This document shows positions 16,430 through 24,486 of a stretch of 57,935 bases of DNA, piece by piece (positions within the stretch are counted from its first letter, which is position 1; each line of letters begins with the position of its first letter). The DNA is from BOG-1112 sp964635325 (GTDB taxonomy: Bacteria; Bdellovibrionota_B; Oligoflexia; Oligoflexales; Bog-1112), in NCBI GenBank assembly GCA_964635325.1, contig CAZWOL010000011.1:1-57935 (forward strand), read 5' to 3'. The notes under the pieces are model-generated. The model worked only from the letters and a program-made list of their open reading frames with translations. It did no database searches and was not told where the DNA came from. A program made the translations under genes and the position numbers.

Positions 16430-18031
16430 CTATAGATCGTCAGATTCCTGTGTTTTGGCATTTTTTTGCAAATAGCGGTCAGCAGCAATTTGAACAGTTC
16501 GTGCGATACCTATTGAAATGTCAGCTTTTTGAGCAACCTCTTCCGCTGAATCTGCAATAATATCACCGATCGTAACATAGCCTGCATCCGCCAACGCGTG
16601 TGCAGTCGCTTCACCTACACCGCTAAGCTTCATAAACATATCGATACGTAAGCGACGTTCGTCTACTTCTTTTTTCTTGGCTTGCAGATTTTCTGCTGGT
16701 TCAGCTCCAGCATCTTCCGCAGAATAATCTGCCGTACTGCGAATAGCTCCTTTGTCTAGCTCCTGGGCCTTTTCTGCTGCTGATTTAATAATTCTCTCAG
16801 CATCTTCAAGTTCCAAGTTTAGTAAGCGACAAAGAGCGCGTGGGCTAACTTCTGCAAGTTCAGCAGGAGTCTTAATGCCTTCGTGGACTAGAATACCAGC
16901 ATGCATATCACCCAAACCTTTAATGGATGTCAACACGGCTCGAACTCCAGCCAACTGCTCTTCTAACTTGGCCTCACTCTTAATATCGAGGCGCCACCCC
17001 GTCAACTGTGCAGCAAGACGTACGTTTTGTCCCTTTTTACCAATTGCCAAAGATAACTGATCTTCTGCAACAATAACTTCCATTGCATGTCGTTCATCAT
17101 CCACAATAACTTTGCTAACAACTGCTGGAGCCAAGGCATTGCAAACCAATCGTGCTGGATCTTTATCCCAAGGGACAATATCGATTTTCTCCCCGTTTAG
17201 CTCCTGAACAACCGCCTGAACTCGAGATCCCTTCATCCCAACGCAAGCGCCTACAGGATCAACGGAAGAATCTTTTGAATATACGGCTATTTTTGAACGC
17301 GATCCTGGATCTCTAGCGGCAGACTCAATGGAGACAACTCCATCATAAATTTCAGTGACATGCTGTTCAAATAGGCGCATCAAAAAGCCTGGATTTGCCC
17401 TGGACATAACAATCTGAGGTCCGCGGGAAGCGCGTTTGATCTCAACCACAAAAGCTTGAATTCGATCTTTAACTCTAAACTTCTCCCCTGGGACTTGTTC
17501 CCTATAGGGAATGACAGCTTCTGTGCGGCCTAGATCAATAATAATGTCATTTCTTTCAAAGCGACGAACATGACCGCTAAGAATCTCTCCAACTCGATCC
17601 TTGTACTCATTATGAATTTGAGCTCGTTCTGCATCTCTGACTTTTTGAACGATGATCTGTTTAGCCGCTTGTGCAGCGATACGCCCAAAACGGGTCGTAT
17701 CGATTTTAATACCGAGAGAATCACCTATTTCGGTTTCTGGATCTAACTTTTTAGCTTCGACAAGAACTATCTTTGTTTCGTCGTCTTCCCACTCTTCTGC
17801 GTCTTCATTGCTAATGACCGTCCGAAATTGAAAAAGCTCAATCTCATCGAGTTCCTCATTGTAATGCGCCTCTAGATCAGCGTTGATACCAAAATCCTTG
17901 CGTGCCGCATGGATAACAGCTTGTTCAAGCGCATCAATGAGAATCCCTTTTTCCAGGTTTTTATCCCGACTTACAGTTGAGATAACCCCAGAGAGTTTTG
18001 TCGATTCTTCGCTTCCGCCTAATAACGGCAT
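16430..18031 (-). CDS. nusA: transcription elongation/termination factor NusA
   Basis: This 533-residue protein binds RNA polymerase and controls pausing, termination and antitermination. Visible parts are the N-terminal polymerase-binding domain (ILIDALEQAVIHAARKDFG), an S1 domain around 135-200 (GHVRRFERNDIIIDLGRTEAVIP), two KH domains (GMKGSRVQAVV, AIGKKGQNVRLAAQL) and a C-terminal acidic helix-hairpin-helix region. It is longer than the minimal form and resembles the proteobacterial type with C-terminal repeats. A GAGGAAGAG ribosome site precedes the ATG. In most bacteria rimP lies directly upstream; here there is none. Confidence 0.96.
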   Translation of the reverse strand: MPLLGGSEESTKLSGVISTVSRDKNLEKGILIDALEQAVIHAARKDFGINADLEAHYNEELDEIELFQFRTVISNEDAEEWEDDETKIVLVEAKKLDPETEIGDSLGIKIDTTRFGRIAAQAAKQIIVQKVRDAERAQIHNEYKDRVGEILSGHVRRFERNDIIIDLGRTEAVIPYREQVPGEKFRVKDRIQAFVVEIKRASRGPQIVMSRANPGFLMRLFEQHVTEIYDGVVSIESAARDPGSRSKIAVYSKDSSVDPVGACVGMKGSRVQAVVQELNGEKIDIVPWDKDPARLVCNALAPAVVSKVIVDDERHAMEVIVAEDQLSLAIGKKGQNVRLAAQLTGWRLDIKSEAKLEEQLAGVRAVLTSIKGLGDMHAGILVHEGIKTPAELAEVSPRALCRLLNLELEDAERIIKSAAEKAQELDKGAIRSTADYSAEDAGAEPAENLQAKKKEVDERRLRIDMFMKLSGVGEATAHALADAGYVTIGDIIADSAEEVAQKADISIGIARTVQIAADRYLQKNAKTQESDDL

Positions 18032-18104
18032 GAGCTCTTCCTCTTAAATGAAATTTTTTCAATTAGTTTGTCTATAAGGGTCAGAACCATTCCTTATCCC
18101 TTAG

Positions 18105-18219
18105 AGAGAGAGTCTGGAAAATCATCCTAGCCGGCATGCACTTAGATGCTGATTTAGCTGCCCTAAATTTCGCCTCAAAGCCACTATCTCTAGCCAAAAA
18201 AACTTTCCAGACACTCTCT
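18105..18219 (-). promoter_or_regulatory. stem-closed leader element upstream of nusA
   Basis: A 16-base inverted repeat (18105-18120 with 18204-18219, 15 of 16 pairing) closes an 83-base interior. Inside, a perfect six-base-pair hairpin pairs ATTTAG with CTAAAT around 18160-18176, and a four-base-pair GCAT/ATGC hairpin lies at about 18138-18153. Neither end has a T-run. It would sit in the 5' leader of the nusA transcript if the promoter at 18298-18326 is right. No matching target-site duplication was seen, so a miniature transposon is less likely. Confidence 0.45.
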
Positions 18220-18297
18220 GAATATATCCCCATCAATAGAATTTCTGTGAGCAAATCAGGGGGCCGCTGTTATCTTTCTTCGTTTATAGAAAGAAAT

Positions 18298-18326
18298 TAA
18301 ATACATCGTTGTCGATTAAGACACAA
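18298..18326 (-). promoter_or_regulatory. candidate promoter of the nusA-infB operon
   Basis: On the minus strand TTGTGT (18321-18326) and TATTTA (18298-18303) are spaced 17 bases apart. The transcript would start near 18290, about 260 bases before nusA, and include the stem-closed element. This is the best sigma-70-like pair I saw in the region. Confidence 0.35.
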
Positions 18327-18519
18327 TCCTTTTGGGGATATCATTGGAGATGTGCCTAGAAAAGCCGACTTGGCGTACTACTTCCATTCTCATCTTGTAT
18401 GGCTGAACTAGCACGAATATACAAATACTCATCTAACAAGCAACCCAGATGCCGAATCTTATAGTTTTTTTTAAGGAAGCACAAGGTTTCCACTCACCTT
18501 GCAACATCCACAATCATTG

Positions 18520-18921
18520 CTAAATAACACGTACAGATTTAGCCTTGACGTAGGGCGCCCCTTTCTTACCGCTTTCGACACAGCCGAGAACTTTAACGCG
18601 CTTACTCTTCGTCGCTATCGCTGGATCAACATCTATTTCTGAAAGAACCACTAACAGTTTAGATGAATCATCGTTAATGACCATATAGGTGGAATATTCA
18701 CCTATATCAAGCACTTCCCCTTCAACAATCACTTTTCGATCAATTAGGTTAGGGGTATCTAGCAAGAGCTGCTTAATGGATACTTCTTCAAAGCTTGAAA
18801 ACAAAGCCCCACCAAAGAGACTAAAAGACTTCGCATCCATCGAATCAATGACACTATCTGAAAAAGGCTTACATCCGGCAGAAAGCAGTATTACACCAAT
18901 CAAAATCAAGGCATGTTTCAT
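18520..18921 (-). CDS. small lipoprotein with an OB-fold-like domain
   Basis: The 133-residue product has a lipoprotein signal with lipobox S-A-G-C (Cys17). The mature part has the strand pattern of an OB-fold: …IDRKVIVEGEVLDIGEYSTYMVINDDSSKLLVVL…KRVKVLGCVESGKKGAPYVKAKSVRVI, like periplasmic OB-fold or nucleic-acid-binding-type small domains. A substrate cannot be named. It lies between the rplQ terminator and the nusA leader, on the same strand as both. The terminator just upstream separates it from the ribosomal operon. Confidence 0.65.
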   Translation of the reverse strand: MKHALILIGVILLSAGCKPFSDSVIDSMDAKSFSLFGGALFSSFEEVSIKQLLLDTPNLIDRKVIVEGEVLDIGEYSTYMVINDDSSKLLVVLSEIDVDPAIATKSKRVKVLGCVESGKKGAPYVKAKSVRVI

Positions 18922-18945
18922 TGTCTAACCCCATATAAGGATAAC

Positions 18946-18971
18946 AAAAAAGCCGAGGAAACCCCGGCTTT
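18946..18971 (-). terminator. intrinsic terminator after the ribosomal protein operon
   Basis: A stem pairs 18949-18958 with 18962-18971 (one mismatch) around an AAA loop. On the minus strand it is followed by a T-run (complement of 18946-18951). It lies about 130 bases beyond the rplQ stop and closes the long S10-spc-alpha run. The 130 bases between hold no gene I can see. Confidence 0.8.
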
Positions 18972-19104
18972 CAGTATACAATGAAAGAATGTCCTGTGAA
19001 TGCGATTTCGGCACGCTTGCTCTTGCAACCCAAACTTAGCGTCGGAGAAAAATCCCCTTCAGTGAAATGCATTTACATGGCAATCTGATTTCGAAGCTCA
19101 GTCT

Positions 19105-19545
19105 CTAAGAATTAGCTTCCGCTGCTTCAGCTTGCTTCTTTGCTCGAGCTGCTTGTTTTTGCTCGAGTTTACGTTTGCCTTCATTTTCATTAAAATCAAC
19201 CAATTCAAGACTACACATTTTTGTTGCGTCACCAACGCGAACGCCCAATTTTACGATTCGGGTATAACCCCCAGGTCGCACACGAAAACGATTCGCAAGC
19301 GTACCAAATGTCGCTTCAACAGCCTCTTTTTTATAAAGAACAGTTAAAGCTTTGCGGCGCGCATGAAGAGACCCTGATTTACCTAAGGTAATCAGTCTCT
19401 CAACCATCGGTTTTAATGCTTTAGCTTTAGCTAAGGAAGTCTCGATACGACCCTCAATCAAAAACGATGTCGCCATGTTTCTAAGCATTGCTAATCTATG
19501 ATCGGTAGTTCGGCCTAATTTTTTATTACTGTTTAAATGGCGCAT
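19105..19545 (-). CDS. rplQ: 50S ribosomal protein L17
   Basis: The 146-residue protein sits near the exit tunnel of the large subunit. It matches L17: MRHLNSNKKLGRTTDHRLAML at the start, then TSLAKAKALKPMVERLITLGK and the R-x-G-G-Y-T-R-I-V-K-L segment. A Lys/Ala-rich tail (about 125-146) extends past the ~118-residue core. It follows rpoA by nine bases, the usual alpha-operon order, and is the last gene before the terminator. Confidence 0.97.
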   Translation of the reverse strand: MRHLNSNKKLGRTTDHRLAMLRNMATSFLIEGRIETSLAKAKALKPMVERLITLGKSGSLHARRKALTVLYKKEAVEATFGTLANRFRVRPGGYTRIVKLGVRVGDATKMCSLELVDFNENEGKRKLEQKQAARAKKQAEAAEANS

Positions 19546-19554
19546 TGGTTCCTC

Positions 19555-20577
19555 TTACGACTTATCGTTTTCTTGGTCTTTGTCCTGATCTTTTTGACGC
19601 AGAACATTCGGATCGAAGCCCTCAATTTTCATCCCGAGAGATAGCCCCATCTCCATCAAGATATCTTTGATCTCATTTAAAGACTTTCGACCAAAGTTTT
19701 TTGTCTTCAACATTTCGCTTTCACTTTTTGTCACAAGCTCACCAATAAACTTAATATTGGCATTTTCGAGACAATTAGCTGCACGAACACTCAACTCTAG
19801 TTCATCAACAGTCTTGAATAAGTGCTCATTCAATTTTGGATGTGATTCTTCTCGAGGTTTTTCCTCTTCAACTTCTTCAGTTTCATCAAAATTGATAAAA
19901 ATTGTGAGCTGATCTTTGAGAATTTTAGCTGCATATGCAACCGCATCGTCTGGACGAACAGCTCCGTTAGTCCAAATTTCAAACGTCAACTTATCATAGT
20001 CTGTATCTTGACCTACGCGTGCATTTTGCACGTTGTAAGCAACACGTCGAACAGGAGCAAAAATAGAATCGATGGCTATAAATCCAACCGGAATTTCTTT
20101 ACGCTTATTTTTCTCAGCTGGAACATATCCTCTTCCATGCCTAACGATCATCTCAGCATGGAGATTTCCTTCTTCATTCAACGTACAAATGACTTGATCT
20201 GGATTCAAGATCTCGACATCACCGCTTGTCTCGATATCCCTCGCAGTTAAAACCTTTGATCCCTTGGCAGACAAACGGATAACGGTATCTCGTTCACCTA
20301 AATAACGAAGGTTGAGCTGCTTGATATTAAGAATAATGTCTGTCACATCTTCTTTGATACCTGGCAATGTTGAAAATTCGTGATCAACTCCCTCAAATCG
20401 AATTGCGACAATCGCAGCACCGTTAATGCTAGATAGCAAAACTCTCCTCAAAGAGTTTCCCAAAGTCATTCCGTATCCCCGCTCGAGCGGCTTTGCCACA
20501 AACTTTCCGTAGCGTTCACTAACACTTTCCGGTTCGAGGATTTTCGGTTTTATTAAATCTTTCCAGTTGCGATGCAT
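19555..20577 (-). CDS. rpoA: RNA polymerase alpha subunit
   Basis: This 340-residue subunit nucleates RNA polymerase assembly and contacts UP elements and activators. The N-terminal dimerisation domain contains F-V-A-K-P-L-E-R-G-Y-G-M-T-L-G-N-S-L-R-R-V-L-L. The C-terminal domain (about 250-325) has ELSVRAANCLENANI…IGEL and NFGRKSLNEIKDIL, joined by an acidic linker. Length is normal. An 82-base gap separates it from rpsK; rpsD, which usually lies in that gap, is absent. Confidence 0.98.
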   Translation of the reverse strand: MHRNWKDLIKPKILEPESVSERYGKFVAKPLERGYGMTLGNSLRRVLLSSINGAAIVAIRFEGVDHEFSTLPGIKEDVTDIILNIKQLNLRYLGERDTVIRLSAKGSKVLTARDIETSGDVEILNPDQVICTLNEEGNLHAEMIVRHGRGYVPAEKNKRKEIPVGFIAIDSIFAPVRRVAYNVQNARVGQDTDYDKLTFEIWTNGAVRPDDAVAYAAKILKDQLTIFINFDETEEVEEEKPREESHPKLNEHLFKTVDELELSVRAANCLENANIKFIGELVTKSESEMLKTKNFGRKSLNEIKDILMEMGLSLGMKIEGFDPNVLRQKDQDKDQENDKS

Positions 20578-20659
20578 CTACGCGTTCTCCGTATTTTCGG
20601 AATCATCCAAGTTATTTGAGGGATCTTTAAAGATTATACACTCACTACTCTGATTCGCT

Positions 20660-21040
20660 CTAAACTCTTCGACGTTTAGCTGGTCGACATCCATTATGCG
20701 GGATCGGAGTTACATCTTTAATGAGTGCAATCTTAAGTCCAGACGCCCCAAGAGCTCGAACAGCACTCTCGCGCCCTGCACCAGGACCGTTAACCATTAC
20801 GGCTACGGTGCGCATACCTGCTTCCATCGCTTTTTTTGAACAATCTTCTGCTGCCATTTGAGCAGCAAATGGAGTGCTCTTACGAGACCCTTTGAATCCC
20901 TTGGCTCCAGCAGATGACCAGCAGACAACTTCTCCGTTTATATCGGTAATGGTAACTACCGTATTATTAAACGTCGATTGTATGTGAGCTACACCGACGG
21001 GAACGTTTCTTTTTTTCTTCTTTTTGACAACTCGGTTCAT
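20660..21040 (-). CDS. rpsK: 30S ribosomal protein S11
   Basis: The 126-residue platform protein of the small subunit is recognised by GVAHIQSTFNNTVVTITD near the start, WSSAGAKGFKGSRKSTPFAAQ in the middle and the conserved C-terminus T-P-I-P-H-N-G-C-R-P-(A/P)-K-(K/R)-R-R-V. The N-terminal extension is short and basic. It lies 25 bases after rpsM. No rpsD follows it, unlike the standard alpha operon. Confidence 0.98.
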   Translation of the reverse strand: MNRVVKKKKKRNVPVGVAHIQSTFNNTVVTITDINGEVVCWSSAGAKGFKGSRKSTPFAAQMAAEDCSKKAMEAGMRTVAVMVNGPGAGRESAVRALGASGLKIALIKDVTPIPHNGCRPAKRRRV

Positions 21041-21065
21041 TCTATCTTTTCCTCGTGATCAAAGC

Positions 21066-21449
21066 TTACTTAGAAGTAGGAGCTTTCTTCTTATTAGCAA
21101 CAGTCTTTCTCGGGCCTTTTCTCGTTCTAGCGTTCGTTTTCGTACGCTGACCTCGAGCTGGCAATCCTCGTCTATGTCGCAAACCTCTATAATTACCTAG
21201 GTCGATAAGACGCTTAATGCTAAAGGCCGTCTCTCTTCTCAAGTCACCTTCAACTGTGAATTCACTATCAATAATTTTACGCAAATTATTGATGGCTTTC
21301 GCATCTAGCTCGCTTGCTCTCAAAGTAGGGTCAACATTTGCCTTCGCAACGATATCTTTCGCAGATTTTCTGCCAATACCATAGATACTGGTCAGTGCAA
21401 TTTCTATTCTCTTGTGTTGCGGTAAATCAACACCAGCTATTCGAGCCAT
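21066..21449 (-). CDS. rpsM: 30S ribosomal protein S13
   Basis: This 127-residue head protein contacts the P-site tRNA and the 50S subunit. The signature MARIAGVDLPQHKRIEIALTSIYGIG and the RGLRHRRGLPARGQRTKTNARTRKG tail are intact, ending in the usual lysine-rich extension. It follows rpmJ by 32 bases as in many alpha operons. Length is normal for bacteria. Confidence 0.98.
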   Translation of the reverse strand: MARIAGVDLPQHKRIEIALTSIYGIGRKSAKDIVAKANVDPTLRASELDAKAINNLRKIIDSEFTVEGDLRRETAFSIKRLIDLGNYRGLRHRRGLPARGQRTKTNARTRKGPRKTVANKKKAPTSK

Positions 21450-21481
21450 ACTTATCCTCTTTCCTTTGACGCCCTGGGTTC

Positions 21482-21595
21482 TTACCCTTGTCTTTGTTTA
21501 TGCTTCGCAGTTTTGCAAATAACGCGCACTACACCTTGGCGCTTTACCACTTTGCACTTCTCACATATTTTCTTAACGCTTGCACGAACCTTCAT
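21482..21595 (-). CDS. rpmJ: 50S ribosomal protein L36, zinc-binding form
   Basis: This 37-residue gene is easily missed because of its size. It reads MKVRASVKKICEKCKVVKRQ and ends …KHKQRQG. The zinc ligands C-x2-C (Cys11, Cys14), Cys27 and His32 are complete, so this is the zinc-dependent paralogue. A GAGGAAATA ribosome site precedes the ATG. It lies between infA (15 bases) and rpsM (32 bases), the standard position. Confidence 0.97.
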   Translation of the reverse strand: MKVRASVKKICEKCKVVKRQGVVRVICKTAKHKQRQG

Positions 21596-21610
21596 TATTT
21601 CCTCGCCTCT

Positions 21611-21832
21611 CTACTTTTTTGCCCGATATGTTATGCGACCCCTTTTCAAATCGTAAGGGGAAAGCTCAACTTTCACACGATCACCCGGCAATATACGTAT
21701 AAAATGCATCCTCATTTTTCCACTTATGTGAGCTAGAACCTCATGTCCATTATCCAACTCCACTTTAAACATGGCATTTGGAAGGGGCTCTCGGACAGTT
21801 CCTTCACATTCAATGATATCCTCTTTGGCCAT
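21611..21832 (-). CDS. infA: translation initiation factor IF-1
   Basis: The 73-residue OB-fold protein occupies the A site during initiation. I chose the ATG at 21832 because the product then begins MAKEDIIECEGTV as in the family; the frame extends ten codons further upstream into adk without support. G-H-E-V-L-A-H-I-S-G-K-M-R and the C-terminal L-K-R-G-R-I-T-Y-R are present. It lies 19 bases after adk. Confidence 0.97.
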   Translation of the reverse strand: MAKEDIIECEGTVREPLPNAMFKVELDNGHEVLAHISGKMRMHFIRILPGDRVKVELSPYDLKRGRITYRAKK

Positions 21833-21851
21833 ATACCCTTTCCCGCTATAG

Positions 21852-22487
21852 TCAACGATCAAACTGGCTTAGATGAGCTTTAATCGCGTCATTGACATCG
21901 ATTTGGCTCTTTGCACCGTCGACTCGGAAATACTTTCCTGTCTTCTTATAGAAACTAAGAACAGGCTCAGTTTCTTTTGCATATACATCTAATCGCGCTT
22001 CAACACGGTCACGCTGATCATCTCGACGCACTCGCAGTTCTGAATGGCAAAGATCGCATTTTCCAACAGTCTTTGGTGCTTTCTCTGTCTTATGATAAAC
22101 AGCCTCGCACTGACTACATACCTGTCGGCCTTCAATACGTCTAATCAACTCGTCACGAGCCACATCAACATGAATAACACTGGCGATGTTAGCATTCTCA
22201 GCTAACCATTCCGCCTGGGGTATTGTCCGCGGAAAACCATCCAGGACAATATTCTTTTCCTGACTTTTTTCCAACTCGACTTTTAGTACAGCCAGTAGAA
22301 TTTCATCAGAAACCAGGCCTCCCGCGTTCATAATCGATTCGATGCGTTTGCCTAGCTCACTTTTTAATTCAACCTGTCGCCGTAAAATATCCCCAGTTGA
22401 GATCTTACGAAAGCCTTTTTCTCTCATAAGAAATTCGGCCTGCGTCCCTTTTCCTGCCCCAGGAGCTCCCATCAGAATAACGATCAT
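21852..22487 (-). CDS. adk: adenylate kinase
   Basis: The 211-residue enzyme interconverts ATP, ADP and AMP. The P-loop is G-A-P-G-A-G-K-G-T, the NMP-binding segment is ISTGDILRRQV, and the signature is V-L-D-G-F-P-R-T. The LID has four cysteines (C-S-Q-C … C-D-L-C), so it is the zinc-bearing long form, as in Bacillus. The ATG overlaps the secY stop (ATGA), coupling the two. The gene map, often found next, is absent. Confidence 0.97.
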   Translation of the reverse strand: MIVILMGAPGAGKGTQAEFLMREKGFRKISTGDILRRQVELKSELGKRIESIMNAGGLVSDEILLAVLKVELEKSQEKNIVLDGFPRTIPQAEWLAENANIASVIHVDVARDELIRRIEGRQVCSQCEAVYHKTEKAPKTVGKCDLCHSELRVRRDDQRDRVEARLDVYAKETEPVLSFYKKTGKYFRVDGAKSQIDVNDAIKAHLSQFDR

Positions 22488-23809
22488 ACTCCGCCTCTTC
22501 CTCGAGGGCGAATTGATGTTTGTTTCAGAAAGGACTCATAAAGGTGAGACCGGCGAAGCGAATCAATTTGTCGGAAAGTTTCTAAAGCAACTCCCACGAC
22601 AATCAAAAGACTTGTTCCACCAAAAGAAAACATAACACCAAATTTACCTGTAAGAATCGTAGGTAATACACATATAGCTGAAAGATAAAGCGCTCCGACA
22701 AGCGTCAAACGATCAAGGATCTTTTGAAAATACTCGGCTGTCCGAGCTCCAGGTCGTATTCCTGGGATAAAACCACCATGTTTTTTCAAATTTTCAGCAA
22801 CATCATCTGCTTTAAAAACAATTGATGTGTAAAAATAAGAGAAAAAGACAATAAGAGCGACGTAAACTGTATTATAGAGCCACTCACCTGGAATAAATAT
22901 CGTACCAACGAACTCCCCAAAACGGCTAGTTCTAGCCATCATTGCGGCAGTCACAGGAAATTGCAGCAATGAGCTTGCAAAAATTGGGGGGATTACACCC
23001 GCAGAATTGATGCGAATTGGTAAATAGGAAGACTGCCCACCATATACTTTTCGACCAACTTGCCGCTTAGCATACTGAATTGGAATCTGCCTTGCACCCT
23101 GCTCCATAAAAACAACAGCAGCAACAACAGCAATACAAATTGCAATTATGGCAAGTATTCTAAACAGATCAAGTTGCTGAGCGCTATATTGAGAGTAAGT
23201 GTTTCCAACAACTCTCGGCAAATGAGCAACTATTCCAGCAAAAATGATAAGGGACATTCCATTACCAACACCTCTCTCTGTGATCTGCTCGCCAAGCCAC
23301 ATAACAAAGGCTGTACCTGCAGTCAAAGAGATCATTGTCATAAACTTCCATGCCAAGCCCCCTGCAAGCACAAGGTCTCCCCCTGCAAATTGCGTCTTCT
23401 CTAGGGTATTGGCAATCATATAGCCTTGGAACAAGGCCAAAACCACAGTTCCATAACGAGTATATTGAGTAATTTTGCGACGCCCAGCTTCCCCTTCCTT
23501 AGACAACATCTCTAAATGGGGAACAACAACTGTGAGCAGCTGCGCGATAATCGATGCCGAAATGTAAGGCATCACACCGAGTGCAAAAATACTAAAATGT
23601 TCCAGCGCACCGCCCGAAAACATGTTGAACATGCCAAAGAGGTTAGCGCCCTGAGATTTAAAGAAAAGTGCTAGCCGGTCAGTTGCCACGCCAGCGATAG
23701 GAATATGAACCCCAATACGATAAATAGCCAAAAAGACTAAGGTAAAAAGGATTTTCTTCTGAAGAAGATTTAATCTTCCTTCTGGTAATCGCTGAATTGG
23801 CTTTGCCAC
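22484..23809 (-). CDS. secY: preprotein translocase subunit SecY
   Basis: This 441-residue protein is the channel of the Sec translocon in the inner membrane, through which the many exported proteins in this window pass. Ten hydrophobic helices are visible. The signatures G-V-M-P-Y-I-S-A-S-I-I and the cytoplasmic loop RRKITQYTRYGT are present, as is the basic loop QGARQIPIQYAKR. It starts with GTG inside a TAGTG that overlaps the rplO stop by one base and is coupled to adk downstream. Confidence 0.98.
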   Translation of the reverse strand: MAKPIQRLPEGRLNLLQKKILFTLVFLAIYRIGVHIPIAGVATDRLALFFKSQGANLFGMFNMFSGGALEHFSIFALGVMPYISASIIAQLLTVVVPHLEMLSKEGEAGRRKITQYTRYGTVVLALFQGYMIANTLEKTQFAGGDLVLAGGLAWKFMTMISLTAGTAFVMWLGEQITERGVGNGMSLIIFAGIVAHLPRVVGNTYSQYSAQQLDLFRILAIIAICIAVVAAVVFMEQGARQIPIQYAKRQVGRKVYGGQSSYLPIRINSAGVIPPIFASSLLQFPVTAAMMARTSRFGEFVGTIFIPGEWLYNTVYVALIVFFSYFYTSIVFKADDVAENLKKHGGFIPGIRPGARTAEYFQKILDRLTLVGALYLSAICVLPTILTGKFGVMFSFGGTSLLIVVGVALETFRQIDSLRRSHLYESFLKQTSIRPRGRGGV

Positions 23810-24258
23810 TATTCTTTCCCCTGAATTTGACCGCCCACTTTTTCGATAATCCCTTTAGCCCCTGAAGAAACTTTTTCTACTTCAACAACAAGTTTCTTCT
23901 TAAGCTCTCCCCCTGCCAAAATTTTTACAGGACATCCTTTAAATTTAAGAAGGCCTTTTTGAGCAAGCGTCTCTCGTGTCACTCTTTCACCATCATGGAA
24001 GCTGTTTAGCTGCTCAACATGAATGATATTAAAGACGACTTTCGTTCGCTTGTTAGTAAAACCAAACTTTGGAATTCTTCGATAGAGAGGTGTTTGCCCC
24101 CCTTCGAAACCAGCACCAACATCAGAGCTTTTTCGTGCCAACTGACCCTTATGACCTTTACCAGCAGTTTTACCCAAACCGCTACCAATACCACGACCGA
24201 GCCTTTTGCGAGTACGATGTGAACCTGGTGCTGGTGATAAATTTGATAGATTTTTCAT
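23809..24258 (-). CDS. rplO: 50S ribosomal protein L15
   Basis: The 149-residue late-assembly protein of the large subunit begins with the typical L-x-P-A-P-G-S-x-x-x-R-K-R-L-G-R-G-x-G-S-G-x-G-K-T-x-G-K-G-x-K-G-Q motif. G-F-E-G-G-Q-T-P-L-Y-R-R-I-P-K-F-G-F follows. Its ATG overlaps the rpmD stop by four bases, and its stop overlaps the secY start by one base, so three genes are tightly coupled. Confidence 0.97.
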   Translation of the reverse strand: MKNLSNLSPAPGSHRTRKRLGRGIGSGLGKTAGKGHKGQLARKSSDVGAGFEGGQTPLYRRIPKFGFTNKRTKVVFNIIHVEQLNSFHDGERVTRETLAQKGLLKFKGCPVKILAGGELKKKLVVEVEKVSSGAKGIIEKVGGQIQGKE

Positions 24259-24461
24259 CGCGACTTGCCCTTACCTTCTTCTTTCACGAGTTCATAATTG
24301 ACGAGGTGAATGACTTTATTGATCATACCTCTAATGCAGTTATTGTCTTTATGAACCTTGCTTGAGCGAACACCTCTCAAGCCTAAAGCCTGCATTACAC
24401 TTCGTGTATGCTGACTCTCAGCGATTACACTCTTTTTTTGCGTTACAAGAATTCTACTCAT
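24255..24461 (-). CDS. rpmD: 50S ribosomal protein L30
   Basis: The 68-residue protein starts with R-I-L-V-T-Q-K-K-S-V-I and contains Q-H-T-R-S-V-M-Q-A-L-G-L-R-G-V-R-S-S, the bacterial L30 core. A short basic tail brings it slightly above the usual 58-60 residues. It lies 25 bases after rpsE and overlaps rplO by four bases. Confidence 0.93.
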   Translation of the reverse strand: MSRILVTQKKSVIAESQHTRSVMQALGLRGVRSSKVHKDNNCIRGMINKVIHLVNYELVKEEGKGKSR

Positions 24462-24486
24462 TTATACTGCCCCTGGCTCGTATTCA

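Larger units (their letters stand above)
18032..18519. other. 488-base region upstream of nusA, no protein gene
   Basis: No reading frame over about 60 codons exists on either strand, so rimP is not hidden here. The region contains a candidate minus-strand promoter (18298-18326) and a long inverted-repeat element (18105-18219) that would form part of the nusA leader. I checked for tRNA features and found none. The part between 18330 and 18519 shows nothing I can name. Confidence 0.6.

Noticed and set aside
18105..18219. Miniature transposable element
   Set aside because: The inverted repeat is suggestive, but flanking bases do not form a target duplication and I noticed no second copy in the window.
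18032..18519. Hidden rimP gene
   Set aside because: No reading frame of suitable length exists on either strand.
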